Part shown: in pieces, positions 9,651 through 17,548 of the stretch
Layout: every line of letters begins with the position of its first letter
Numbering within the stretch: position 1 is the stretch's first letter
Source of the DNA: Tissierellales bacterium
GTDB lineage: Bacteria > Bacillota > Clostridia > Tissierellales > Sedimentibacteraceae
Assembly: GCA_018433765.1 (NCBI GenBank)
Contig: JAHDQO010000013.1
Coordinates: 1-64,000, forward strand
Reading direction: 5' to 3'
DNA length: 64,000 nucleotides
Program-made: the position numbers and the translations under genes
Notes under the pieces: generated by a model
What the model saw: only the letters and a program-made list of their open reading frames with translations
The model's database searches: none
Told to the model about the DNA's origin: nothing

Positions 9651-9753
9651 TAAGATAAAAACTAAAAGTTAATAGTTAATAGTTATGGTTAATTTACTCA
9701 TAATAATTCGTAAATTTATTTATTAATAATTGTTTTACTTTAGTAAAACTTCC

Positions 9754-10641
9754 TTAACTTTTCACTTTTATCTTTACACTTTTATCTTTTTTCTGCATGC
9801 TGTAAATGTAGGCATCTTCTAGAGATGGACTTACTTTTTCAAAATTATCGGGTATATTTTCTGCGACAACTCTGTATTGGTAGCCATTTTCGGTTAATTT
9901 AGCTGAGATAATTTTAAATTTACTTTCATCTATCTTGTCTTCAAAAGGTATTTCTATTATTCCAACATGATTAACTGCTTCTTTAATGAGTTTAGTCGGA
10001 TTGCCTGCATAAATAACTTTACCTTTATTTAATACAATAATTTTATTGCATATTGATTCTACATCATCAATAATATGTGTGGATAAAATAACAATTTTTT
10101 TATTAGCTTGTTGAGAAAATATATTTCTAAACTTTATTCTTTCTTCAGGGTCAAGTCCAGCAGTTGGTTCATCAACAATAAGAATTTCTGGATCATTAAG
10201 AAGAGCCTGAGCTATTCCTACTCTCTGCTTTTGACCTCCTGATAAAGATTTAATTTTTGCCTTTCTTTTATTAGTTATGTTAGTTTTTTCAATACATTCA
10301 TTTACTATAGACTTTCTATTTGTATGTATTCCTTTTAAACATGCCATATAATCAATAAATTCTTCAACATTTAACTCATTATAAAGCTCGTAATCTTGTG
10401 GAAGATATCCAAGTTTTTTCTTAAAATTGTTGATATCTTTTAAAATATCTTTTTTATCAACAGTAATACTTCCACATTCAAATAAAAGCTGTCCAACTAG
10501 AATTCTCATAAGAGTAGTTTTACCAGCACCATTAGGGCCAATAAGACCAACAATTGATGGAGTTTCAAACTCTAAGTTAATATCTTCAAGTGCCTTAACA
10601 TTCTTATAAGATTTGTTCAAATTATTTATTTCTATTCTCAT
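9754..10641 (-). CDS. ABC transporter ATP-binding protein (ABC-2 partner)
   Basis: A 295-residue ATPase: Walker A GPNGAGKTT, Q-loop YLPQDYELY, signature LSGGQKQRVG, Walker B ILIVDEPTAGLDP and switch histidine in LSTHIIDD. The GxNGAGKTT and DEPTAGLDP forms and the extra C-terminal domain of about 70 residues are typical of drug or bacteriocin ABC-2 exporters (CcmA/DrrA-like). I place the start at the ATG at 10641, since GAGGTGA lies at the right distance; an alternative start is nine bases earlier. A repeat-filled gap of about 180 bases separates it from the permease genes downstream, so operon membership is likely but not certain. Confidence 0.88.
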   Translation of the reverse strand: MRIEINNLNKSYKNVKALEDINLEFETPSIVGLIGPNGAGKTTLMRILVGQLLFECGSITVDKKDILKDINNFKKKLGYLPQDYELYNELNVEEFIDYMACLKGIHTNRKSIVNECIEKTNITNKRKAKIKSLSGGQKQRVGIAQALLNDPEILIVDEPTAGLDPEERIKFRNIFSQQANKKIVILSTHIIDDVESICNKIIVLNKGKVIYAGNPTKLIKEAVNHVGIIEIPFEDKIDESKFKIISAKLTENGYQYRVVAENIPDNFEKVSPSLEDAYIYSMQKKDKSVKIKVKS

Positions 10642-10649
10642 ATATATCA

Positions 10650-11075
10650 CCTCAAATTTTTAAGTTAATAACTAAAAGATAAAAGATAAAAACTTTGGTA
10701 GATTTACTCATTCTTCGTAAATCTAATTTTTAAATGAGTAACTAGTAACGAATAACAAAAATACAGTTAATAGTTGATAGTGTATAATTAATAATTAATA
10801 GTTTAAATTTTCTTATAGAAAATTTATTTTGATTATTTATTTTGGTTTTATATTTTTACGTAAATAAAATTTCCATAACTCTTAACTTTTATCTTTACAC
10901 TTTTATTATTTATTTCTCGTTACTCATTTATCAAATGTTTTACGTAAGTAAAACTTCCATAACTTTAAACTTTTCACTTTAAACTTTTATCTTATCTACA
11001 TTCCAATTATAGCATTATTTAACATTTATATAATTAATTGTTTATGAAATAATTATTAAAATTTTATTAAATATA
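10650..11075. repeat. mosaic intergenic repeats
   Basis: This 425-base gap has no gene. It is filled with variants of a few words that recur in other gaps of the window: AAGATAAAAGATAAAAAC, TTAATAGTTGATAGTG, TTTTACGTAAGTAAAACTTCC and CTCGTTACTCATTTATC. The TTTTACG(T/A)NAGTAAAA units are near-palindromes. The same families occur at 9651-9753, 13860-14100, 15980-16310, 16974-17400, 39480-39660 and 54340-54580. Confidence 0.65.
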
Positions 11076-11112
11076 AAAAAACCCTTGAAATATTTCATTT
11101 CAAAGGCTTTTT
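11076..11112 (-). terminator. terminator of the thiolase/CoA-transferase operon
   Basis: Read on the minus strand, GCCTTTGAAAT and ATTTCAAGGG form a stem with one bulge, followed by a run of T. It lies just past the stop codon of the last gene of the operon. Confidence 0.75.
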
Positions 11113-11129
11113 AATTATATATATAAATT

Positions 11130-11795
11130 TTATAGTCCGAATTTACCTACATTTTCAGGGATGATAAGTTCAGCGCCGGTTGCTGCCTTAACATCTTCTA
11201 TAGAAGCTTCAGGACCGAGTTCTTTGAGAACTAAACCCTTATCAGTGACTTCCATAACAGCCATTTCAGTAATAATTAAATTCACCTGACTTTTTGCAGT
11301 TAATGGAAGTGTACATTCTTTTAATATTTTGTGATTACCTTTTTGAGTATGCTGCATAGCTATAATTACTCTATTTGCACCAACTACAAGGTCCATTGCT
11401 CCTCCCATACCAGGAACCATTTTACCAGGTATCTTCCAGTTAGCAAGGTTTCCTTTTTCATCAACTTGGAGTGCTCCTAAAACAGTTGCATCTACGTGTC
11501 CACCTCTGATGATACCAAAAGAAACTGCACTGTCAAAGAAACTTCCTCCTTCTAAAATAGTAACTGGCATTCCTCCTGCATTTACTAAATCAGGATCTTC
11601 TTTACCAGCTTCAGGAGCAGGTCCTAAACCTAAGAAGCCGTTTTCTGATTGGAAAGTAACATCTATATCATTAGGTATATAATTAGCAACTAATGTTGGA
11701 AGTCCTATTCCAAGATTAACTACGTCACCATCATTTAATTCTTGAGCAACTCTCTTAGCAATAACTGCTTTTATTTGCTTTTTATCCATAGCCAT
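11130..11795 (-). CDS. atoA: 3-oxoacid/acetate CoA-transferase, beta subunit
   Basis: A 221-residue subunit of a family I CoA-transferase (AtoA/ScoB/CtfB group). It contains the GIGLPTLV motif and [10 protein letters not shown], in which Glu51 is the expected residue that carries CoA as a thioester. The C-terminal half matches the family ([19 protein letters not shown]). Its ATG overlaps the stop of the alpha-subunit gene (TAATG), with GGAGGTGA upstream, so the two subunits are translationally coupled. With the thiolase it would interconvert acetoacetate and acetoacetyl-CoA. The exact acyl partner (acetate, butyrate or succinate) cannot be told from sequence, so the symbol is provisional. Confidence 0.88.
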   Translation of the reverse strand: MAMDKKQIKAVIAKRVAQELNDGDVVNLGIGLPTLVANYIPNDIDVTFQSENGFLGLGPAPEAGKEDPDLVNAGGMPVTILEGGSFFDSAVSFGIIRGGHVDATVLGALQVDEKGNLANWKIPGKMVPGMGGAMDLVVGANRVIIAMQHTQKGNHKILKECTLPLTAKSQVNLIITEMAVMEVTDKGLVLKELGPEASIEDVKAATGAELIIPENVGKFGL

Positions 11796-12457
11796 TACTT
11801 GTCACCTCCTACTATATAATCAACAAATATAGCCGAACTCATAACATTATTAGGATCAATATCACCTATTTCTACTACTTCATCTGCCTCAACTATTACA
11901 GTATCAGCAGCCATAGCCATTATAGGATTAAAGTTTTTAGATGATTTGTTATAAAAAACATTACCTTTTTTATCTACTTTATTACCTCTAATTAGAGCTA
12001 TATCTGCTCTTAAAGGTAATTCAAGAAGATATTCTTTACCGTCAACAGTAATTTTTTGTTTTTCATTTTCGACTTCAGTACCAATGCCAGTTGGAGTTAG
12101 AACACCACCAAGTCCACAACCGCCGCATCTTACTCTTTCAGCTAATGTACCTTGAGGCACAAGGTCAACTTCAGCTTCACCTTCGTTCATTTGTCTACCT
12201 GTTTCAGGATTTGTTCCTATGTGAGAAACAATCATTTTTTTGAACTGTTTATTTACAACCATCTTTCCTACACCCTTGTCAGGAAAAGATGTATCATTAC
12301 AAATCAATGTTAAATTTTTAACGCCTTTCTCAACTAAAGCATCTAATAACTTATCTGGTGCTCCAGCTCCTAAAAATCCACCTACCATAATTGTCATTCC
12401 GTCTTGAATCTTATCTATAGCTTGTTGAACAGAAATTAATTTATTCAAAATTAACAC
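11795..12457 (-). CDS. atoD: 3-oxoacid/acetate CoA-transferase, alpha subunit
   Basis: A 220-residue alpha subunit of a family I CoA-transferase. The family glycine-rich signature is visible as [20 protein letters not shown] near residues 22-41. A second conserved stretch is [14 protein letters not shown]. It lies 13 bases downstream of the thiolase gene and one base overlaps the beta-subunit gene, so the three genes form one operon. The operon is read from a sigma-54 promoter at 13703-13719. The likely role is activation or release of acetoacetate or short-chain fatty acids in fermentation. Confidence 0.88.
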   Translation of the reverse strand: MLILNKLISVQQAIDKIQDGMTIMVGGFLGAGAPDKLLDALVEKGVKNLTLICNDTSFPDKGVGKMVVNKQFKKMIVSHIGTNPETGRQMNEGEAEVDLVPQGTLAERVRCGGCGLGGVLTPTGIGTEVENEKQKITVDGKEYLLELPLRADIALIRGNKVDKKGNVFYNKSSKNFNPIMAMAADTVIVEADEVVEIGDIDPNNVMSSAIFVDYIVGGDK

Positions 12458-12470
12458 CTACCTTTTATTC

Positions 12471-13652
12471 TTATTTCATTTCAACTAATAAAGCAGTTCC
12501 CATTCCACCGCCTATACAAAGTGTAGCAAGGCCTTTCTTAGAATCTCTCTTCATCATTTCATATAACAATGTTACTAATATTCTTGCTCCAGACGCTCCT
12601 ATTGGATGACCTAAAGCTATAGCTCCACCATTAACATTTACTATATCTGTATTTAATCCTAAATCTTTTACAACAGCTAATGACTGAGCTGCAAATGCTT
12701 CATTTGCTTCAATTAAATCAAGATCATCAACAGTCCATCCTATTTTCTTCAAAACTCTTTTAGTAGCTGGAACAGGTCCATAACCCATTATTGAAGGATC
12801 TACACCTGCTGAAGCGTAAGCTTTTATTACTGCTAAGTATTCCAATCCAAGTTCGTCTGCTTTTTCTTTACTCATAACTATGAATGCAGCTGCACCATCA
12901 TTTATTCCAGAGGCATTTCCTGCTGTTACAGTACCATCTTTTTTGAAAGCAGGTCTTAATTTAGCTAATTTTTCTAATGTTGTTCCATGTCTAGGAAATT
13001 CATCTGTATCTACAACTATAGGATCTCCTTTTCTTTGAGGAACTTCAACAGGAACTATTTCATCTTTAAATCTTCCTGATTTTTGAGCAGCTTCTGCTCT
13101 ATTTTGACTTACTACAGAAAATTCATCTTGATCTTCTCTAGAAATATTCCACTGCTCAGCTATATTTTCAGCAGTAATTCCCATATGATATTTGTTAAAG
13201 ATATCATATAATCCATCATATACCATACCATCAATAAGTTTACCGTCTCCCATTCTTTGTCCCCATCTAGCTTTAGGAACATAGTAAGGAGCATTGCTCA
13301 TACTTTCAGTACCACCGCAGAGAATAATGTCTGCATCGCCATTTTGAATGAATTGATAAGCTATACTAACACTTCTTAAACCAGAACCGCAAACTTTATT
13401 AATAGTCATAGCAGGAACCTCTACAGGAACTCCTGATCCTACAGATACTTGTCTAGTAACATTTTGTCCAATACCAGCACCTAAAACGTTACCCATGATA
13501 ACTTCTTGAACCATTTCAGGTTTAATACCTGCTCTTTTCATTGCTTCTTTTGCCGCAGCAATACCTAAGTCAACCGCTGGTACTGAGGATAAGCTTCCTC
13601 CAAAAGAACCAACAGGAGTTCTAACAGCTGATACTATTACTACATCTCTCAT
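12471..13652 (-). CDS. thlA: acetyl-CoA C-acetyltransferase (thiolase)
   Basis: A 393-residue biosynthetic/degradative type II thiolase of full family length. Nucleophilic Cys88 lies in [11 protein letters not shown]. The catalytic histidine lies in [14 protein letters not shown] and the second cysteine in LCIGGGMG. It condenses two acetyl-CoA to acetoacetyl-CoA or splits the latter. The start is ATG with AGGAGG 8 bases upstream. It is the first gene of an operon with a CoA-transferase, which suggests use or production of acetoacetate and C4 acids. The leader contains a sigma-54 promoter and paired activator sites, so expression should need the divergent activator. Confidence 0.95.
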   Translation of the reverse strand: MRDVVIVSAVRTPVGSFGGSLSSVPAVDLGIAAAKEAMKRAGIKPEMVQEVIMGNVLGAGIGQNVTRQVSVGSGVPVEVPAMTINKVCGSGLRSVSIAYQFIQNGDADIILCGGTESMSNAPYYVPKARWGQRMGDGKLIDGMVYDGLYDIFNKYHMGITAENIAEQWNISREDQDEFSVVSQNRAEAAQKSGRFKDEIVPVEVPQRKGDPIVVDTDEFPRHGTTLEKLAKLRPAFKKDGTVTAGNASGINDGAAAFIVMSKEKADELGLEYLAVIKAYASAGVDPSIMGYGPVPATKRVLKKIGWTVDDLDLIEANEAFAAQSLAVVKDLGLNTDIVNVNGGAIALGHPIGASGARILVTLLYEMMKRDSKKGLATLCIGGGMGTALLVEMK

Positions 13653-13702
13653 AACAAAACCTCCTAATATTTAATTTTTAACAAGTTATATAAAAATATA
13701 CA

Positions 13703-13719
13703 AGCAATTTATATGCCAA
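13703..13719 (-). promoter_or_regulatory. sigma-54 promoter of the thiolase operon
   Basis: The minus strand reads TTGGCATATAAATTGCT. GG and GC are ten bases apart, as in the consensus TTGGCAC-N5-TTGC. It lies about 50 bases upstream of the thiolase ATG, next to a gene for a sigma-54 activator. Confidence 0.8.
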
Positions 13720-13793
13720 TAAAATAATGCAAAAAAACATATTGATATTCCAGTATCTATACATAAAAAACCATAAGTTAGGTAAAAACTATA

Positions 13794-13837
13794 TGCAAGA
13801 ATGCATATTTTAAAATGAAAACATTTGCATTTTTGCA
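13794..13837 (-). promoter_or_regulatory. paired enhancer sites TGCA-N4-TGCA
   Basis: Two copies of TGCA-N4-TGCA lie 32 bases apart (13794-13805 and 13826-13837), about three helical turns. They are 75-120 bases upstream of the -24 element, the usual place for an enhancer-binding activator. The 456-base gap 13653-14108 otherwise contains the promoter and, from about 13860, repeat-like AT-rich sequence. Confidence 0.6.
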
Positions 13838-14108
13838 TAAGATATGTTAGATTAAAAACATACGAGGAATGAGTAACTGTAAAGGAATGGAGAAAACTGA
13901 CTTAGTGATATTCTGAGCATAGTAAAAATGAGTCTAAGAATCTTGTGTTAATTAGATTCTTAAAAGTTAAAAGTTATTTATTTATAAAGTTGGAGAGAAT
14001 TTTGCAGTGATTTTCTGAGGCTAATTGAAGATTTAAAGGTAAGCAAATCTTTAATTAATTATCAATTTTATACTATAAACTATTAACTATTATGAAGGGT
14101 GTGATGAT

Positions 14109-15830
14109 ATGAGCAATAAAAAATTAATAGAAAAGCCTAATTTAAATATTACATACTTTGGATATGTAATAACTGATACAAAATATAATATCAAATATCA
14201 CAGTAAAACTTTTTTACATTTTATAAAAGATTCTAAATATAAGGACATTATAAACAAAAAAATCACTGTCTTTTTTTCTAACATTAAGCCTGACAAAATA
14301 GATGAATTATATGAAATAAAATCTGTTAACAATGCTAAGTATTATGTTATTAAAAACTATATAAAGCTTTATGATAATAAATTGTATTTAATGTTTTTTT
14401 ATGATTTTTCTATAAGCGATGAGTTGGAAAAACAATTAGATTATTTGAGTAGACAACAGTATTTATATAATGAAATGCTCAATAAACTAGAAGAAGGTAT
14501 ATATATAACAAATGAAGAAGGAAAAACATTATTTGTCAATGATGCATTTGTTAATTTATCAGGACTAAATAGAGACTTATTGATTGGAAAAACAGTTTAT
14601 AATCTTAGAAAAGATAAAATACTTCCTAACTCTTGTTGTGCAAAAGTTATTGAAACAAAAAATTCTGTTTCAACAATAAATAACTATTATGAAGGACAAA
14701 AATGTTTAGTTTCTGGTTCTCCTATAATTGATGAGCAGGGTAATTTTAAAAGAACAATTGCTGTTATTAGAGATGTATCAGAACTTGACATGTTAATGAA
14801 AAATATAGCTAAAGAAGATTCACTTTCAATCAGTTATACTAGAAAAATTGATGTAAATAAAAACAATACTAAACAAAAAGAATTAATAGTATCCAACAAT
14901 GCAATAATGAAATCTATTTACAAAAAAGTTAAGAAAGTTGCTAATGTGGACAGTACTATACTCATACTTGGAGAAACTGGTGTTGGTAAAGATTTTCTTG
15001 CTTCATATATTCACAGTATGAGTGAGAGAAGTGTACAAGGTAATTTAATAAAAATAAATTGCGGAGCCATTCCAGAACCATTAATGGAATCTGAATTATT
15101 TGGATATGAAGAAGGAGCTTTTACAGGAGCACAAAAAGGTGGAAAAAAAGGTTTATTTGAGGAAGCAAATAAAGGAACAGTATTTCTAGATGAAATAGGC
15201 GATATGCCTTATACTTTGCAGGTAAAACTTTTAAATGCTATAAATGATAGAATTTATTACCGTATTGGAGGCAATAAACAAATTCAATTTGATGCTAGAA
15301 TTATAGCAGCTACAAATGCTGATTTAAATAAGCTTGTTGTTGAAAAAAAATTTAGAGCAGATTTATATTATAGATTAAATGTTGTTAAATTAATAATTCC
15401 TCCGTTGAGACAGAGAAAAGAAGATATTTTACCATTAATACAGCAGTTCTTAGAATATTATAACAACAAATATAGAAGAAATTGTTTTTTCTCATCAAAT
15501 TGCTTGGAAAACTTTTTGATGTATAATTGGCCGGGAAATATAAGAGAAATGAAAAATCTTATAGAGAGATTAGTACTTATGTCTGATGATGCATGTATAG
15601 ATTCAGATTTATTTAAAGAACAAATAGTATCTAATGAAGGAGATATGAATGCTGATGAGATATTCATTCAAAACAATGATCAATCACTAAAAAAGAGAAT
15701 GGAAATATACGAAAAAGCAGTAATTGAAAAAACAATATTTACAACCAAAACGCTAAAAGAAGCAGCCGATAAACTAGAAATTGACATATCTACTCTAGTT
15801 AGAAAAAAACAAAAATATAATATAAATTAA
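14109..15830 (+). CDS. sigma-54-dependent transcriptional activator of the thiolase operon
   Basis: A 573-residue enhancer-binding protein. An N-terminal region of about 110 residues of unclear fold is followed by a PAS domain (about 125-225, EGIYITNEEGKTLFVNDAF). Then comes the AAA+ domain with Walker A GETGVGKD at residues 288-295, the sigma-54-contacting GAFTGA loop at about 336-341 and Walker B VFLDEIGD. A Fis-type helix-turn-helix ends the protein (LKEAADKLEIDISTLVRKK). Start: ATG with GAAGGGTG about 8 bases upstream. It is divergent from the thiolase operon, whose promoter is sigma-54 type, so that operon is the natural target. A PAS-sensed metabolite is likely; its identity is unknown. 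Confidence 0.9.
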   Translation: MSNKKLIEKPNLNITYFGYVITDTKYNIKYHSKTFLHFIKDSKYKDIINKKITVFFSNIKPDKIDELYEIKSVNNAKYYVIKNYIKLYDNKLYLMFFYDFSISDELEKQLDYLSRQQYLYNEMLNKLEEGIYITNEEGKTLFVNDAFVNLSGLNRDLLIGKTVYNLRKDKILPNSCCAKVIETKNSVSTINNYYEGQKCLVSGSPIIDEQGNFKRTIAVIRDVSELDMLMKNIAKEDSLSISYTRKIDVNKNNTKQKELIVSNNAIMKSIYKKVKKVANVDSTILILGETGVGKDFLASYIHSMSERSVQGNLIKINCGAIPEPLMESELFGYEEGAFTGAQKGGKKGLFEEANKGTVFLDEIGDMPYTLQVKLLNAINDRIYYRIGGNKQIQFDARIIAATNADLNKLVVEKKFRADLYYRLNVVKLIIPPLRQRKEDILPLIQQFLEYYNNKYRRNCFFSSNCLENFLMYNWPGNIREMKNLIERLVLMSDDACIDSDLFKEQIVSNEGDMNADEIFIQNNDQSLKKRMEIYEKAVIEKTIFTTKTLKEAADKLEIDISTLVRKKQKYNIN

Positions 15831-15934
15831 AATAAAATAGAAAAAATGGTAAAAAAAACTTTTTTTTTAATTTAAAATATGATATTATAAAATCAAAGTC
15901 AAACAACTGCACTTTTATAAATCTCCTTTTTTAG

Positions 15935-15966
15935 CCTTCACTAATTATTAAGTGGAGGTTTTTTCT
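15935..15966 (+). terminator. terminator of the sigma-54 activator gene
   Basis: CCTTCACT and AGTGGAGG pair (one G-T) around an 8-base loop, followed by six T. Confidence 0.75.
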
Positions 15967-15979
15967 TTGGAGATAATGC

Positions 15980-16309
15980 CCTGAATAAGATAAAAGTTAA
16001 AAGATAAAAGTGAAAAGTTAAGGAAGTTTTACTAACGTAAAACATTAAGTAAACGAGAGATGAGAAACAAGAAAATAGTAAACATGTAAAGTTTTACTTT
16101 CGTAAAAAACTTAAAGACATGTCATCCTGAGCGAGCAAAGCGAGTCGAAGGATCTTAGTTAAGATAAAAGTTAAGAGTTAAAAGTGAAAAGTTATGGAAA
16201 TTTCCCTTACGTAAAGATGTAAAAGTAAAAAATAAATAATAATAAAATTTCTGTTAAGAAATTTTAAACGATAAATTTTATCTCTTAACTATTAGTTTTT
16301 AACTTAATA
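15980..16309. repeat. mosaic intergenic repeats before the glycosylase gene
   Basis: This stretch has no gene. It holds AAGATAAAAGTTAAAAG words, near-palindromes such as GTTTTACTAACGTAAAAC (about 16027-16044), and, at 16121-16156, the sequence GTCATCCTGAGCGAGCAAAG continued by CGAGTCGAAGGATCTT. That last unit resembles a repeat seen in many bacterial genomes. It recurs truncated at 17077-17092. Confidence 0.65.
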
Positions 16310-16356
16310 AAGTGCGTAGCACTACCAGTGTCCTTCTGTGTTTTTCCGTGGTTAAT
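16310..16356 (+). repeat. CCGTGGTTAAT dispersed element, copy 2
   Basis: AAGTGCGTAGCACTACCAGT, then GTCCTTCTGTGTTTTTCCG and TGGTTAAT, ends 26 bases before the glycosylase ATG, in the same orientation as the gene. Confidence 0.75.
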
Positions 16357-16382
16357 TTTTTTTAGGTTAAAAGGAGAGTAAT

Positions 16383-16973
16383 ATGAAATTACAAAGAAGT
16401 TTTTACAATAGAAATACTATAGAGGTAGCTAAAGAATTACTTGGTAAAATATTAGTTCATGAAACTAATGGAAAAATTTTATCAGGAATGATAATAGAAG
16501 ATGAAGCGTATATAGGAGAGATAGATAAAGCATGCCATTGCTATGATGGTAAAATTACAAAAAGAACAGAAGTAATGTTTGGACAGCCCGGTATATCTTA
16601 TGTTTATTTGATATACGGTATGTATGACTGTATGAATGTAGTTACAGAAGAAGAAGGAAAAGGTTCGGCAGTATTAATAAGAGGGCTAAAACCTTTAGAT
16701 GGGATAAATGATATGTGTTTAAACAGATACGGTAAGTCAAAAGATAAATTAACAAAAAAACAAATTAAAAACTTATCAAACGGACCGGGAAAACTTTGCA
16801 AAGCACTAAACATAACTAAAAATGAAAACAAACTTGATTTAACAAAAGATAAATTATACATTATAGATGATAATTATATTGATTTCACAATAAAAGAATC
16901 AAAAAGAATAAACATAGATTACGCCGAAGAAGCAAAAGACTTTATGTGGCGATTTGTTTTAGAAAAAGAGTAA
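16383..16973 (+). CDS. DNA-3-methyladenine glycosylase (AAG/MPG family)
   Basis: A 196-residue base-excision repair enzyme that removes alkylated purines such as 3-methyladenine and hypoxanthine. Family landmarks: AKELLGKILVH, the catalytic region IEDEAYIGEIDKACHCYDGK, TEVMFGQPGISYVYLIYGMYDCMNVV (shown here as the known family block, about residues 61-86) and NGPGKLCKAL. The length is normal for bacterial AAG. The start is ATG with AAAGGAG 8 bases upstream. The gene is isolated and embedded on both sides in dispersed repeats, which is consistent with a mobile or recently rearranged neighbourhood. Confidence 0.92.
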   Translation: MKLQRSFYNRNTIEVAKELLGKILVHETNGKILSGMIIEDEAYIGEIDKACHCYDGKITKRTEVMFGQPGISYVYLIYGMYDCMNVVTEEEGKGSAVLIRGLKPLDGINDMCLNRYGKSKDKLTKKQIKNLSNGPGKLCKALNITKNENKLDLTKDKLYIIDDNYIDFTIKESKRINIDYAEEAKDFMWRFVLEKE

Positions 16974-17400
16974 CGAGAAACTAGTAACTAGTAACATGGA
17001 GAGTTTTACTAATGTAAAACAATTTTAAATTATTGGTTGGTTAGTTGGAAAAGACGAAAAAGATATCAAGAGACATGTCATCCTGAGCGAGCTTAATTAA
17101 GATAAAAGTTAAGAGTTAAAAGTTAAAAGTTATGGAAGTTTTACTTACGTAAAAATATAAAATAAAAAATAAATAATAATAAAATTTCTGTTAAGAAATT
17201 TTAAACCATTAATTATTAATTATACACTATCAACTATTAACTGTATTTTTGTTACTCGTTTCTCGTTACTAATTACTCGTTTTTAACTAGAAACATGGTA
17301 GCTGTACTATCGTAAAGTATTAAATAAAATAAATAGATTTACGAAGAATGAGTAAATCATCATTGTTCCTCGTTTTTCGTTCCTCATCACTCGTTTAAAT
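16974..17400. repeat. mosaic intergenic repeats after the glycosylase gene
   Basis: This is the same repeat families as at 15980-16309: TTTTACTTACGTAAAA near-palindromes, GTTACTCGTTTCTCGTTAC strings, and a truncated GTCATCCTGAGCGAGC at 17077-17092. No gene is visible. From 17401 to 17548 the DNA is AT-rich leader of the next gene. I found no convincing sigma-F or sigma-G promoter there. Confidence 0.6.
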
Positions 17401-17548
17401 AAAGTTCTATATGAACTTTATTTTTTATGTAATAAAAATTCCTCTTTTTGTTAATAATAATAAAAATATACTTATTTGCATTATTAAATAGTTTATTTAG
17501 AATTATTTTTAAAAATTTCAAAAAACTATATGCATAAAGGAGGATAAA

